Positions 50,927-63,190 of a stretch of 64,000 nucleotides of DNA are shown here, piece after piece. The stretch spans positions 3,596,001 to 3,660,000 of the forward strand of contig CM045759.1 in the NCBI GenBank assembly GCA_025200525.1. The letters run 5' to 3'. Under the pieces are notes generated by a model. The model worked only from the letters and a program-made list of their open reading frames with translations. It was not told the DNA's origin and did not search any database. How positions within the stretch are numbered: position 1 is the stretch's first letter; every line of letters starts with the position of its first letter. This stretch comes from Camellia lanceoleosa (Eukaryota; Streptophyta; Magnoliopsida; Ericales; Theaceae). A program made the position numbers and the translations under genes.

Positions 50927-52056
50927 TGTTAGAAATAATGGTTTTATAGGATTATTTTGGGCCAATTTTGAGCCCAAATTTGAGTAGGTCCCATACGTCT
51001 TTTAGGGTGGGTCCAAAGAAGTGACGTGTTCCTTGTCGCATGGCAAGTCACACGGTGAAGACGGTTCATCAAAACCATTTATGAGTGAATGGGAAGTTAA
51101 CTTCGTTTTCGGGTTCGTGGAATGGACAATTCAAGAAGTAAAATGTGGGCTTCCTTAAAATAGTTATCCCACATTGGAAACTTAAGGAAACTTATATGTA
51201 TATAAGTTCTAGGTGGCAACGCTTGGGTTGGGCCCTAAGGGGCACCCCAAGTTTGTAGAAGGGAGGAGTTATGGACAAATTGAACCTTGGCTTGAACCAC
51301 TACACATGACAGGCAAGTACCGGCCAGCTGCAAGCCGCCGTGTGTGGGTTGTTGGTCGGGTTGGTTCTAACATTAATTTTTTGGACAAAATTTATTTGAA
51401 TTTTTTTTAAAAAATTCTTGCGGGAAAGTTAATTTTCGTAGATAAAATTAATTCAAATTTGAATTCAATTTTAAACTGTCCATAATAATCCCTATCCGGT
51501 CCAATTCCATCCAATTCAAATTGTTTGTAACAATTATAAAACTGCCAGCAGTTTGGACAGGTTCAAAACTGCTGAACAGATTCAAAACTACCAGCAGATT
51601 TGTTTAGTTTGAATTCTACACTTGTTTACTTCAATTTGTACCTATTCGGACAGATTCAATGGTCACCAAGTTGCCTATAAATAGAGACCCATTTCCAGCA
51701 GTCAAAACATCCTGAAAATTTTGATATTGTCTTGGTTTCCTTCTAGTTTTTGCTCTCTTGCATTAACTTATTCTTCATATTATTTTAGGGAAAATTTGGA
51801 AAGTACAGAACACGGATTTTTGTTCGCCGTACAAATTATTTGGAGTGCTACTACAATTTGTGAAGATCATTATATCCTGAGAGATAAACATCATTTATCC
51901 GTAAGCACCGTAGCGAGGCAAATCTGTCTTAAGAACAAAGTGTCACAAACTCGACTTGATCTTTTTGTATTTTACATTTCGGTAAAATAAATTCTGTAAG
52001 TAATTTATTTTTATTTGTTTGAAGTTATTTATTTTACACAGAAGATTGTTCCGACA
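50927..52056 (+). repeat. Copia-2 3' LTR
   Basis: It runs from TGTTAGAAATAATGGTTTTA to AGATTGTTCCGACA and aligns over its length with the 5' LTR, with many substitutions and indels (for example the CGTCCGTCCGGCC patch near 41765 is replaced by a different segment near 51318). Confidence 0.9.
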
Positions 52057-52061
52057 ATCTT

Positions 52062-52197
52062 TTCTTTCCAATGACTATAATTGTTACCATCGAACAAAGG
52101 TGGTGTATTTGTTGCTTGCCCTTCTGTAGTGGTTTCATGGATTGAAAAACTAAAAAATTGTTAAATCTTAAACAAGAGCTCAAGCTTTGATACCAAT
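52062..52197 (-). pseudogene. Copia-1 gag start and primer binding site
   Basis: On the - strand, directly after the LTR, TTGGTATCAAAGC (PBS core TGGTATCAAAGC, 52184-52195) resembles the initiator-tRNA-Met primer site of copia elements (usually TGGTATCAGAGC). The frame then reads TTTEGQATNTPPLFDGNNYS and HWKEK, the usual gag start, and is cut at ATCTT by copia-2. Confidence 0.88.
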
Positions 52198-53040
52198 TGT
52201 TATCCCAGGTTGGTAACCCAAGAGGGGGGTGAATTGGGTTATTAAAAATAATTTCACAATATTAAAAATAATAATTAAAATATTTGAATTTTAACAAATA
52301 AAATAACAAAGTAATAATAATCTCTAAATAAATTTTCAAATTAAAATTTAACCCAAATAATAAAAAAAATAATTATGCTTAACAATATCAAATAGAGTAA
52401 TGAAATAAAATGAGCAAATGGAAGAAAAAACAAACTCAGCAATTTATAGTTGTTCGGCACGCCAGACCTACGTCCACTTTCCAAGTATCTTCCTCGAGAA
52501 TTTTTCCACTATTCTTCAAATAGTAATTACACTACTAGCTTTACGGGTGCTAGTGAATCTTTACAACAAGCAATCGAACCCAATCACTCTAACTAGTTTT
52601 GAATCCGGTGCCTAGTCTCACCTAACCCAAGTGATTTTATCCCCGAAAAATCACTCACAAAAACTCTTCTTTACGAGAATAATAAGAGTAAGGGATAGGA
52701 AACCCTTTTACAATTTGCTTAAACTCTTAACAAATTTTCTCACAGAAAATACAACTCAATGAAGCACAACACAATATTTGAGAACAATTCAATATCACAA
52801 AATTTTCTCTTCTTCACTTCTTATTTTTCTCCAACCAAAACACTTCAATTTATACTCAAAAATATATCTTTCGGAGAGGTAGACGCTCCTCTTCAGATCA
52901 CATGGAGAGGATTTCACGCGAGATGCTCCTTCATCTCTCGGTGCACGTGGCCTTTTCTATTTTCAAAAATTGTAGCTTAGATTAGTACACGCCCATGAGA
53001 AGTTTGAAACAATTGGCCAAACGTCGCTTTCAATAAATAG
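52198..53040 (-). repeat. Copia-1 5' LTR (right boundary uncertain)
   Basis: On the + strand the LTR begins TGTTATCCCAGGTTGGTAAC next to the primer site and continues at least through the GCACGCCAGACCTACG region. The first 180 bases match the 3' LTR remnant at 21723. I could not fix the other end: no CA followed by TACAA was found, so 53040 is an estimate. Confidence 0.65.
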
Positions 53041-54994
53041 TAATACAAATTTTTCAAAACTTTTGCCTTAAAATCAAAAGGTGCACAGTGACCTGCATAG
53101 TAACTTTTTTGTTAAAATATTTGAATGCATAGTAACTTCTCTATTAAAATATTTGTATGCAAAGTAAAATCTCTTTAAATAACATTTATATCAAATATGA
53201 AAATATATACCCTTTTTATAATCTTTGTAGCTATTGTAGAGATTTTGGAAACACTCTACTGAAGATAACCCACCACCATATGGGTGTATCAAATTTGTCA
53301 AAAGAATACAATCCATTAGTATTTTGTCAAAAAAAAAAAAAAAAAAAAGAGAATAGTGACCAACTAATTTAATTGCAAAAAGTGAATAGTAAAATTACTA
53401 TTTATGCACAGTAACTTCCACAAAATTTAAACATGCACATCAAAAATATATGATGCAACCAAAAGCTATTTTCATATTTTGTGTCAAATGATTGTAAAAT
53501 ATGTACATTAAAAAAATTACAAATTTTCCCATAATATTTTAGATATCATCAAAATTAAACCATATGATTAACAACAACCTCCATAATCAAACTCTTTCTT
53601 ATAGAAGTTGAACTTGCAACTTCACACTACAAATCAATTAAACAATAGTGAATCAATAAACTTCAAAATATGAAAGAAAATGTTATATATTACCCATTTT
53701 TTGCCATCGTTTTATATCACCGTTTATATGAATTCTTGTGATTGATTCTTTATTTAAAAGTCATCATTAAAAAATATCAAGGTAAATAATATCGCTCTAT
53801 ATGTATTAAATCTAACTTTACTAATCTATTAACATCTTATTATATGGAGAAAGAATAAAATAAAAATAAACATGACCTTTTACCTAAACAATTCCATGTG
53901 GTAAAAAAAAAAAAAAAAGGCCTTTTCATAGAACAATTTAGGGTTGCTTTAGAAGTAGGTTAAAAGTTTTTTTGTTTTTTTATTTATTTTGATTTTGTTT
54001 TTGACTTTTTTTGAAAAAACGTGTAAAAAAGTAGAGAGGTAATGTGACCCAAAAGAGGTTAAAAACTAAAAACTTTTTTTAACCTCTTGCTAAAAAGGGA
54101 CTCAGTGTGCAAACTTATAAGAATATAAGGCCTTTTGAACAATTGTGGCTTAAGGCAAGCGCTTCACTTGCCTTACAGTAGGGTCGCCATTGGATGCACT
54201 TTTCTGGATAATTTTTTGGGTACTTTTTCTAGGTTTTTAGGCCTATTTTGAGAACTCACCATTTTAGCTAAGAAGGCACCAAAAAAAAAAAAAAAAAGTG
54301 TCAATTTTTCTCTTTATTTTTTTACACATTTTTTTAAATATAAAAAGTGAAATTATTTAAAAAAAATATATCAATTCCCAAAACGACCTAGAGTATTGCT
54401 GTTAAAATTTTACTTTGATCATTCTATTTTGAACTGTGATTGTCAACTCTTTGCACTTAAAGTCAATTGACAATGTCACTCTTCCGTTTATCTACACATA
54501 ATGAGGCAAATAAAAATTAAAAGTACAGGGACCAAGATGAAATTTTGGTAAAAGTGTAATTTTGTTGAAAGTGGGAGATCAAATGAGGCAAGAAATATGT
54601 CACTGGACAAGTTTCACGAGCAATTTTGATGTCTGATGGACCAGAGGATGATGTTGTAATTTGACTTAAAGTATGAAAAAATGACTATTGCAATTAAAAG
54701 ATTAGAAATCGAAATAAGATTTCAATAAAAATGTAAAATTGCTAAGTGTAATTAAACCAATTAATAAAACGGTGTAGTTTTGTTCTAGTTTTATGAAATG
54801 TGAGGTTTTATAGGTGTTATTTTGATAACTAATAACTGACTTTCACCTATCAAAAACATAGAATAAAATGTGAGGTTTCTACAAAAGTGACCACTGAAAA
54901 TTAAACCTTAATTAATAGCTCTAGCTTTCATAAGCTTTAAGAATGATTTGGGAAGTTGGTTTTTAGGTTTAAAAAAAAGTTGTAAAGTTAAAAA
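53041..54994. other. AT-rich spacer between the copia block and the next elements
   Basis: There is an A run at 53329-53348 and another at 53909-53924. GCATAGTAACTT.TTTTGTTAAAATATTTG occurs twice in tandem near 53096-53155. A TE-like patch near 54160-54290 (GTCGCCATTGGATGCACTTT) has no partner. No gene is supported. Confidence 0.5.
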
Positions 54995-55160
54995 TTGGGT
55001 AAATTACACTGACGCCTCTTGAAATTTCTATTTAATATAAATCGTCTTTCACATTTGAAAAATTACATTTCCTCTCTAGGATTTGTAATCTCATTACAAA
55101 TTGTCCCTGGATTGTTGATGTCATGTTCTAAATTTTTTTAAATGACCATCTTGCCCTTTT
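54995..55160. mobile_element. GGGTAAATTACAC-type MITE, truncated copy 3
   Basis: TTGGGTAAATTACACTGACG, then CTCTTGAAATTTCTATTTAA and TTTGAAAAATTACATTTCC, align with 21003-21120. The right end is missing. Confidence 0.6.
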
Positions 55161-55409
55161 TTCTACTATTTCGTCCTCCTATCATCATGACTTCATTCTA
55201 AAATTTTTCATCATTAAATTCTATTTGAAGATATTCTTATTGAGTAATGCAAACATAAATTTTATATAGAATTTTCAAACCAATGATATAACTTAATAGT
55301 AACATTTCACTTTAAAACATAGCACCTATGTGATGTAGGCCGAAAGGTACCACATTGAGGTCACCTAAATTACATTTTTAGTCTTTTAATATTGTTTATT
55401 TGGTGGAGA

Positions 55410-56462
55410 TGATGTGTTTTGTGCACTTGTATAGATTTGGTAGGTAACATGCAAATTCAATCAAAAAGGGCACGAAAGCAGATTCAGTGCGAGGAGCGAA
55501 AAATCTCGGCTTGCCATCTCACTGCATGTACGGCCAAGCCCCACTGCATGTGCAGCCCACCACCGCTCGAGCAGCCCACCTAGGGTTATGTACGTGAAAT
55601 TTTAAGGCTCTTTTGTTGGGAATAAAAAGAAGAAAAAGAGACTGAAAAGGGGTTTGAAATTATTTCAGAGAAAAGGGAGAGAGAGGCTAGGGTTTGAAAC
55701 AAAAGAACTTGAAGCTTGAAGAATGTCTCCCATGGTGGTTTCTTCTTCTCCATCTACCTCTTCCCACTTCTCCATGAGTGGCTAGTCTTCTAGTTTTAGG
55801 GTTTTGATGAAACCCCATGTAAAGGGATTTTTTCTTAAGCTTTGATTGTGAAATTGTTTGAATACATGTATGGATATTTTAGAAGTTTATATTAATTTTC
55901 CTTTTCATCTCTTCAACTGTTTTACTCTCTGTGATTGTTTAATGCTTTCCATACATTAGTTTTCTTCGTGTTTGTGTTCAAAGTATGAGACGAGTCATGC
56001 TATGAGAGATGGGTCATGTTGCTACCATAGTTTAAAGCAAATGCCTCGTGTTACTTGAGATCGCTCATGCCTGTACGTTGAACACAACAATCCTCTTGAT
56101 TAATGTTTCAAACTTGTAGTTGTGAAATATTGGGTAGTTCAAACCGAAGTACAATTGATGGCCGATGTTGAGTCTTATTTATGTAGTTAGTGGTGAATTC
56201 TTTGCCCTAAAATTTTCCAAAAAAAAAAAAAATCCATATCTCAAACCCTAATTTTAATTGTCATTTTAATTTCTCAATTTCATTTGATTCTCATTTAGTT
56301 ATAATATCTCTCAATCTTTTTATCAAAATTAATTTAGGAATCTAAAAATTAAATTAGTTTAATTTCCCATTTGTCCTTGTAGATCGATACCTAGACTTAT
56401 CACTATTTTAAGGAATTTGGTATAGTTTAGTATTTATATTTGGTGTGTGAAACGACCCATCA
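55410..56462 (+). repeat. LTR of an Athila-like Ty3/gypsy element
   Basis: It begins TGATGTGTTTTGTGCACTTG and ends ACGACCCATCA, directly before a gypsy-type primer site. It contains a plausible transcription region (GGAATAAAAAGAAG, then CT-rich GGTTTCTTCTTCTCCATC). Only one LTR is seen in the window. The left boundary is chosen from the TG start and is approximate. Confidence 0.65.
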
Positions 56463-56467
56463 AATTT

Positions 56468-56485
56468 TGGCGCCATTATCGGGGA
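56468..56485 (+). promoter_or_regulatory. Gypsy primer binding site
   Basis: TTGGCGCCATTATCGGGGAC is close to the TTGGCGCCGTTGCCGGGGA site that Athila and related plant gypsy elements use. Its position just behind the LTR end confirms the + orientation. Confidence 0.8.
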
Positions 56486-56995
56486 CTTCTGGTGAAACTA
56501 ATTAATTCAAATTATATTCTTATTTTAATTTTTGGTCTAGGATTTTATATTTTAATGTTGCTAAGTGTGTAGAGTCTTTGCAAATAAAACTATCACCAAA
56601 GTGCAAGCAGATTGCAACCGAGCTTTAAAAACAAACCGTAACACTAAAGTGTTAAAAAAGAAAAAAAAAAAAAAAAGAAGAAGCAAATACTTGCAAGCAA
56701 AGCACCAAAGTGTTAAAAAGAAAGAAAGAATTCAAGTGGAGGTTGGAGATAACGGTCAACAAGTCAAGCACCTGCAAGACGAGTAAAGCGTTTTCGTTAA
56801 ACCGCTATGAATATTTTTCCCTTTGGTATTTTGCTTTCATAACTTAGTGCACACAGTCAGAACTTAGTGTGTGTGTGTGAGTAGTGTATGCACGGGAGTC
56901 GTTCTATCGCCTTGAATTGTGGAATTTGAACCTTGAACTAGAAATAACTCTTAGGAAACTTAGAGCCTCTGGCCGTGTTCTTAGGCATGAATAAC
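56486..56995 (+). other. Athila-like internal start, cut by G3
   Basis: AT-rich leader with ACACTAAAGTG and GCACCAAAGTGTTAAAAA repeats and an A/G-rich tract at 56655-56735. A 73-codon frame at 56565-56786 is Lys-rich low complexity and not convincing. The stretch ends at the G3 LTR. Confidence 0.5.
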
Positions 56996-59900
56996 TGTAG
57001 ACATGCCCGAATGTCCTGGGAGGGAATCCCGTTTTGTTCATTGGGGCTCACTACAGTTCAAGACTCAATATGTCATGGTTCTGAATCTAATCCCGCAAAG
57101 TGCAATGCGAGACCGATAAATCACCAAAGAGTCCAAATCTGGCAAATCGTTTTGAAAAATAGATTTTTAGAAAGAAGTGCCAAACATGGACTACTTTGCC
57201 AGATACAGAGTCACCACCTAAATATTTTGTTTTTGGGAAATTTAGGAAAACTTGACTCGTTGCCTAAGGCCACGTATCCATCATCACCAAAGTTGCCTCG
57301 GCTCGGGAACTTGGGTACGATTGGGGAAGGTCATCTATGAGCACCTCCGCTCGCCCGATCAAAGATTGGCCTCTACTAACCATGATATCGGGTTTTAAAA
57401 ACATTATGTGCTCTTATTCCGGTTATTAGCCTAGAATTACTATGTGATGCACACACCACACAAGTATAGACTAGATTGCCTAACTTGGAACAAAGCATCG
57501 CATATCCATTTGTTTGGAAATGGTTTCGAATTTTGCTACTCGCAAGTAGGCTAAAACATGGATTTCGATGAATTATTCCAATTTAAACAACCCAACCTTC
57601 ACCCACAGGCATTCAGGCAGTTATAACACATAAGCACATAGTCTCATGGCAAGCATGCTATCATGGCAACACTCACACTCATGCAAGATGCCAAAGCATA
57701 AAAGGCTTACCTAGTACTCCGAGCCAAAACAAGAAACTAGTTAGGAATCATGCATGATCCTAGTTCATGTTAAAATGGCTAATGCATCGCAAGCAAAATG
57801 CAACTAGAATAGGCTCAGCTAATCCTAAGAATGACATGTGAAATATGACAACTTAATACACGTATTCAACTTGGAATTGAAATACGATGCAATTAGTATG
57901 ATGCGTCGAGCCCGGTGCATGCAATACGAATGAATGAATGCAAACATGCATAGCATAAGGTATGCTAAACAAATATGCCCTAAAACTAACCATCGTAAGC
58001 GGTTAAGTAAAAGGGAGAAAGAAATGGGGGTTGGAAGGCATGCATCACATACACGCACGCTTATTACAAAACTCGCCCTCTCGCGGGGGGACCGAAAGAA
58101 TAATACAAATTAATTAACTAACAAGCTAATTAAATATTACAGACCCTTAATTAATTAAATAAATTAATTAAACTATCAAAGCAAGAAATTTTCAGGAAGA
58201 GGGACGAATGCATGCATGCTCGGCTTCGCTCGGAAAATCCATCGCCATGCTACATGTTGCCTCTGTTTACATTCCTCTGCAATCTCTGAAGACTGCACAA
58301 GTCCCAAGGTTGATTTTGAACTGCTCCCTAAACATTGTGGGAGGTCACCGACCAAGAGGAAACACTACCGGCCATGGGAAACTGGTCATCGACCAAAAAT
58401 GATGCCCTTGGCCAAACATTTGTAGCCGACCGGCAATAAAGATGGTCGACTGACCATCTATTCCTGCAGAAACCTGTTTTGCTGCAGCAGAGGACAGACA
58501 AGGCATGGCAATGCATTTTCAAAGCAATGTATGCACGACCACCCTTCCTCTCATGTTATGAACTCAAGGGAGTGTGGCTCCCGACCCTCGGGCCATCAAT
58601 CACGCATTTCAATGCATGATGGCCCAAAGTGTCAAGTGTGCATTTTAATGTCAAATGAGATGCACACAAAACAAATGAAGGACCTCCAACCTCTATCATG
58701 GTTTATCAAGAAGCAAGGGATGCAAACATACACAATGCTATGCAACCTAGACATGCAAGCAAACTAATGCAATATGAGCATGTGAACAAGCATGCAAACA
58801 TGCAAGCATGCGATAACATATCAAACACATGACAAAATGCAAGCTAACAAACATGCAAAATGCAACTTAAGCATACAACAATATGCAATGGACCAAGTAT
58901 GCAACAACATACAAGGCAAGCATGCAACAACACACAAAGGATGGGCTTACACCAAGATGGACAGCTCTCTAATAGGTCCAAAACAATGGCCATAATGCTA
59001 TGGAATGAAAGGCAAATCAAGATACAAACATGCATGTATAATGGTCCAACACTCAAGCATAAAGGGCAACTTTTAAGCACACTTAAAAGAGAATAAACAT
59101 GGACCAATGACAAGCATGTTAAGCTCTGAAAACATGCTAGGAATGATGCCAAATCGACCAAGTAAAGCAATCCAAGCATGCAAGAAGGTTTAAGGCCTAA
59201 GACTAGCCAAAGGGCTCAAACCATGGTCACACAAAACATGAAGCATATGGCAAGTATGACCTAAAACAGTCCTAGATCATGCCAAAATGAACCTAAACAT
59301 GCAATGACCAAGGCCAAACAAGCCAAAACAAAGGGGCAAAAACATGAAACATGCAAGGCCATCAAAGAGGTGTTACACTACACCTAATGCAACCAAACAT
59401 GGCATGAATTAAACAACCAAAATCAGAGATATGTCATGCTAAAATGAGCCCAAAAAACCCACTTAGATGGCATCCCAAATGCCTAGACACAATGGCATAC
59501 ACAATGTCATGTTTATGAGGCATAAAACACAAACTATCCAAGGCATTAAAGGAGTGACAAGTGCAAGTGTTTGAGCATGAAACATGGACTGAAATAACAT
59601 TTTAAGTGATGCCAAACCATTAAAATGATCCAAATAAAGCATGCTCATGACTTGGACACTCAAAGCTAACAAGCTAGATTACATGGTAGCTATACAAAAC
59701 AATGCAAGCATGGCCAAATCAATGAAAAACAGAGCTTAAGCATGCTACAACAAGCCTAAAAGCTTCATGAAGTTGAGCCAAAATCATGCCTAAAACACAT
59801 GTTACAACATGATGCATGTTAAGGCCAAAACATGGGATTACAAGACAAGTGTATGAAGCATACATGGCATGTCTAAACCAACTTGAAACAGAGGTATACC

Positions 59901-61058
59901 ATGGCAAAACAACCACAAATACCAGCTAAGACATGGCCACCATGAACTTAAAAAGGGTGCTCACATATGAGAGGCAAATATGACAAGTATTGAAGACAAC
60001 AAGGAGAGGGGATGGCCCTCTCCTTCTTAGGACCTCAAAACACCATCCCCACCACTGAAATCCAGAGGGATTTCAGTGGTGAGAAGGCCAATACAAGGTG
60101 GTCCCGGAGCTCACAAAAAAGGCACAAAAAAGAGGCCAAACAAGGCCTAAGAGGGGGGTAAACAACCCCAAACACCAAAGTGATCTCAAACAACTATTTT
60201 AAGCACTTAAAATCAGAGCTTTTATCAGATATAAGTTAAGCTTTAAAACAGATGCAAGACAGGCTAAAAGCTTGTGCAAAAAAGCGGAATCTAAAGCAAG
60301 CAACTCACCCTTGTAGAATCTTTTCAAGAACCAAGCTCTAGCAGGTTTTTCTGATCAAAATCAGCTCAAAAACCTTAACAACAACCCTCTAATGCCTCAG
60401 CAACCCAAGGGTAGTGTAATGCTAGGTGTCCAAGTGCAAAAGTATGAACAAAACAACCTTATACACACACAAATATGCAAAGAGAGGGAGATATAGAGAT
60501 AGATAGATACAACTCTTTCTAACCCTAATTTCAGAACCTCTGGAACCCTTAAGGAGGGAGGAGAAGCTCCCTCTTTATTGAATTCCAAAATTGCAAAGCT
60601 TCTAAAAGAAGCTAAACAAGAGGCAAACCCCTCCATACACGCATGGAGGGGTCAATCAGGATGCCAAGAATTACAAATGCATAAAATATATGCCAAAAGC
60701 AGATGGAAAGGGGTCGACCAGCATAAATGGCCGATTGACCAACAAAAGGGGCCGGTCGACCAAACATAGTGCCGACCGGCCAAAACTCTTGGCCGATAGT
60801 AAGAAAACAGGGTCGGTGGCCTCAAGCCATGGCTGGTGAGTTGTGGGGATGGTCAACAAGCCATTCCCTGCCATCAGAAGCAAAAACACAAATGTTTGGT
60901 GCATAACCAAACACAAAGCAAACAAGTCAAGAGGTCTTGAGGCAAGGCACGTGACTTAAACCTCCGAGAACTCAAGACGAACACAAACATGGATGATCAC
61001 CGAGTGTTCAAACGGTGACGTCCAAGTCTTGAGGACGGTAAAAAATGGGGTGTCTACA
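56996..61058 (-). repeat. G3 3' LTR (4.06 kb)
   Basis: On the - strand it starts TGTAGACACCCCATTTTTTA at 61058 and ends near 56996 with GGGCATGTCTACA. It aligns with the G1 LTR along most of its length, for instance TTAGGTGACGACTCTGTATC-like and AAAACGATTTGCCAGATTTG blocks near 57140-57220. The interior 58690-59900 is dense in CATGCA/GCATG words. GGCCGACC clusters lie at 58340-58460 and 60710-60860. Strong divergence from G1 means an independent, probably older, insertion. Confidence 0.85.
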
Positions 61059-61756
61059 GTTGCCCCTCTTTGACAGAACTCGAAAGTCATAACAATAAAG
61101 GGAGTGAATGTCAAAGCCCCGAGACGACCCATTTTTGACAAGGCCGAAGACTTAGACAAAGCATACAAGCTAGTAAGATATGTGCCCATAGGCAGGGGCA
61201 AAATGCAAGACAATGCACCAAGCCGAGCATAACTTATGATCATGCAAAGAAAGCTGTAACGAAGCATAACATGCAACACTTTTAAGCTAGCATAAACCAA
61301 ACTACATTACAATGCAGAGAGGATGTAAGAGAGTGATTCAATTCTTGCTACGTCTCACACGGAGAACACAATACCTATCCGGCTCGTCTGTTCGTGCCAG
61401 CTTCAAATGAACCGTACATACAATATCGTGTCTATAAAAGAAAGAAACTTAACAGGTACAATATCGTTAGAAATATGCATAACAGTGCAATTTAAAACTG
61501 CATGACAATGCGAGTGGAGGGATGCAAAACAATGCAACCTAAGGACGACGCATAACAATGCGGAAATGATGCAAAACAATGCAACCTAAGTGTGACGCAT
61601 AACAATGCGGGTATGATGCAAAATGATATGCAACATTTACAAAACAATGTAATAAACAATGCAAGTGATATGCAATGTATTTGAAATGATCAAACCAAAG
61701 CAGTACAAAAACCTCACAAATATCATAAAGGAATGGAGATGCAAAATCTGTCTACC

Positions 61757-62400
61757 ATAGAAAAGGTGCCGACACCCTCAAACCACAATCCCATCAGTGG
61801 AATAGGCATGTACACATGCAGAACTATGTGTGTATAGACGGAACACAAAATACAAGTAATTGGGTGGCATGATATAAGTGAGGAATGACCCGCTGAGGAA
61901 AGATCGTGATCCTAAATGCTGGATGCAACACACTGCACTATAATGCAATGAATGTAATGGATAGGGCGCGCGGCCAAACCGTATCTTGCCTAGGAAAGGC
62001 ATGGATGCAAACAAACCATGTCTAACACGAAAATGGTGCCGTCACCCTTAACACTAGGTGCGTACACATAATATCATAACCGTGCGTCAACGTGAAAAGT
62101 ATGGGCACATACCAGACCAAGCTTAACATGGAAAGACGCAAACCATAGATGGATAATGCAGTAAATGCATGCAAACTATAATGCAATATATATTCTATAT
62201 GCAATAGATGTAATAGATAAGGTGCGTGGCCAAAACATATCTTGCCTAGGAAAGGTATGGACACAGACAAACCACGTCTAACACGAAAATGGTGTCGTCA
62301 CCCTCAACACTAGGTGCGTACACATAATATAATAACCGTGCTTCAACGTGAAAAGTATGGGCACATACCAGACCAAGCTCAACATGGAAAGGCGTAACCC
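61757..62400. repeat. 256-bp tandem repeat, about 2.5 units
   Basis: Landmarks TCTTGCCTAGGAAAGG, TCTAACACGAAAATGGTG and AAGTATGGGCACATACCAGA recur 256 bases apart (62021 against 62277). A more diverged first unit starts near 61757. Confidence 0.8.
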
Positions 62401-62439
62401 ATAGATGGATAATGCTGTGAATGCATGCAACGAGATGCA

Positions 62440-62710
62440 TAACAATGCAGGTGGATACGAAACATGCGTGTCAACGCAAGTGAAGAGTGCACGACAATGC
62501 CGGTGGAAGCCAAACATGAGTGTTGACGCAAGTGAAGAGTGCATGACAATGCGGGTGGAAAATGAAACATGCGTGTCGACGCAAGTGAAGAGTGCATGAC
62601 AATGCAGGTGGAAGCGAAACATGCGTGTCGACGCAAGTGAAGAGTGCATGACAATGCAAGTGGAAGCGAAACATGCGTGTCGACGCAAGTAAAGAGTGCA
62701 TGATAATGCA
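62440..62710. repeat. 57-bp minisatellite, about five units
   Basis: Each unit contains AAACATGCGTGTCGACGCAA, then GTGAAGAGTGCATGACAATG and CAGGTGGAAGCG. The regular unit is a multiple of three and keeps frames open on both strands, giving the repetitive conceptual peptides in 62278-63029. Confidence 0.88.
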
Positions 62711-63080
62711 GGTGGAAAATGTATGACAATGCAAAGTAAAGAAATGCGCGACAATGCATATACTGAAGTGCAGATGAAAGATGCATAACAATGCGGGTAA
62801 TTGAAATGCATGATAATGCATGATTTAATGAAATATAGATGAAAGATGCATGACAATGCGTGTATTTGAAATGTATGATAATGCATGAGATACGCATGAC
62901 AATGCATGAACTCAAATCCGCGACAACGCACGTTTGTCTAATGCAAATGCATAACAATGCAAATAAACTCAAATGCGCGACAACGCACGTTTGTCTTGAA
63001 ATGTATGACAATGCAAATGAACAGTGCATAACAATGCAAGTTGTACGTGTTACAACACGTGTAGACGTGCATAACGATGC
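62711..63080. repeat. GCATGACAATGC short-unit array
   Basis: Units of about 30 to 45 bases built on ATGCATGACAATGC and GCGCGACAACGCACG. They are reversed homologues of the GCATTGTTATGC repeat in G1. Confidence 0.8.
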
Positions 63081-63190
63081 AACCTATGTATGATTATCAT
63101 AAACAAGACAAAACATGCAATGTAATGCATTTAAAGCAGTTATTGAATCTCATAAGATACCAAAGGATGCGAAAAGGATACACCTCGTTT

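Larger units (their letters stand above)
41374..52056 (+). mobile_element. Copia-2: + strand Ty1/copia element, TSD ATCTT
   Basis: Both LTRs are present (41374-42520 and 50927-52056) and are flanked by ATCTT at 41369-41373 and 52057-52061. Removing the element rejoins the copia-1 gag codons around WKEKMML. Internal genes run gag, protease, integrase, reverse transcriptase, RNase H in + order but contain stops and frameshifts. A G-family solo LTR interrupts it at 44029-47467. The LTRs differ at many positions, so the insertion is old. Confidence 0.92.
21723..53040 (-). mobile_element. Copia-1: - strand Ty1/copia host of the nested block, broken
   Basis: Its parts are 3' LTR remnant 21723-21905, RNase H 21906-22539, reverse transcriptase and integrase 25045-26890, protease/pre-integrase and zinc knuckle 26893-27873, gag middle 40972-41373, gag start plus primer site 52062-52197, and 5' LTR from 52198. 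Order and strand are consistent throughout. Three insertions interrupt it: a solo LTR (22545-25039), G1 (27874-40971) and copia-2 (41374-52056). Joining flanks across two of the insertions restores an uninterrupted conserved frame, which proves the nesting. The right LTR boundary near 53040 is uncertain. Confidence 0.85.
61059..63190 (-). other. G3 3' internal region with tandem repeats
   Basis: The polypurine tract (GTTGCCCCTCTTTGAC, 61059-61074) and the following 190 bases match, reversed, the end of the G1 internal region. Then come GCATAACAATGC repeats (61490-61680), three units of a 256-bp repeat (61757-62400) and a 57-bp repeat array (62440-62710), then shorter units to 63080. No gag or pol is visible up to the end of the matching part. 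Confidence 0.75.

Noticed and set aside
62278..63029. Two overlapping - strand frames of over 210 codons, Cys/His-rich
   Set aside because: They are translations of the 57-bp and GCATGACAATGC tandem repeats without any domain.
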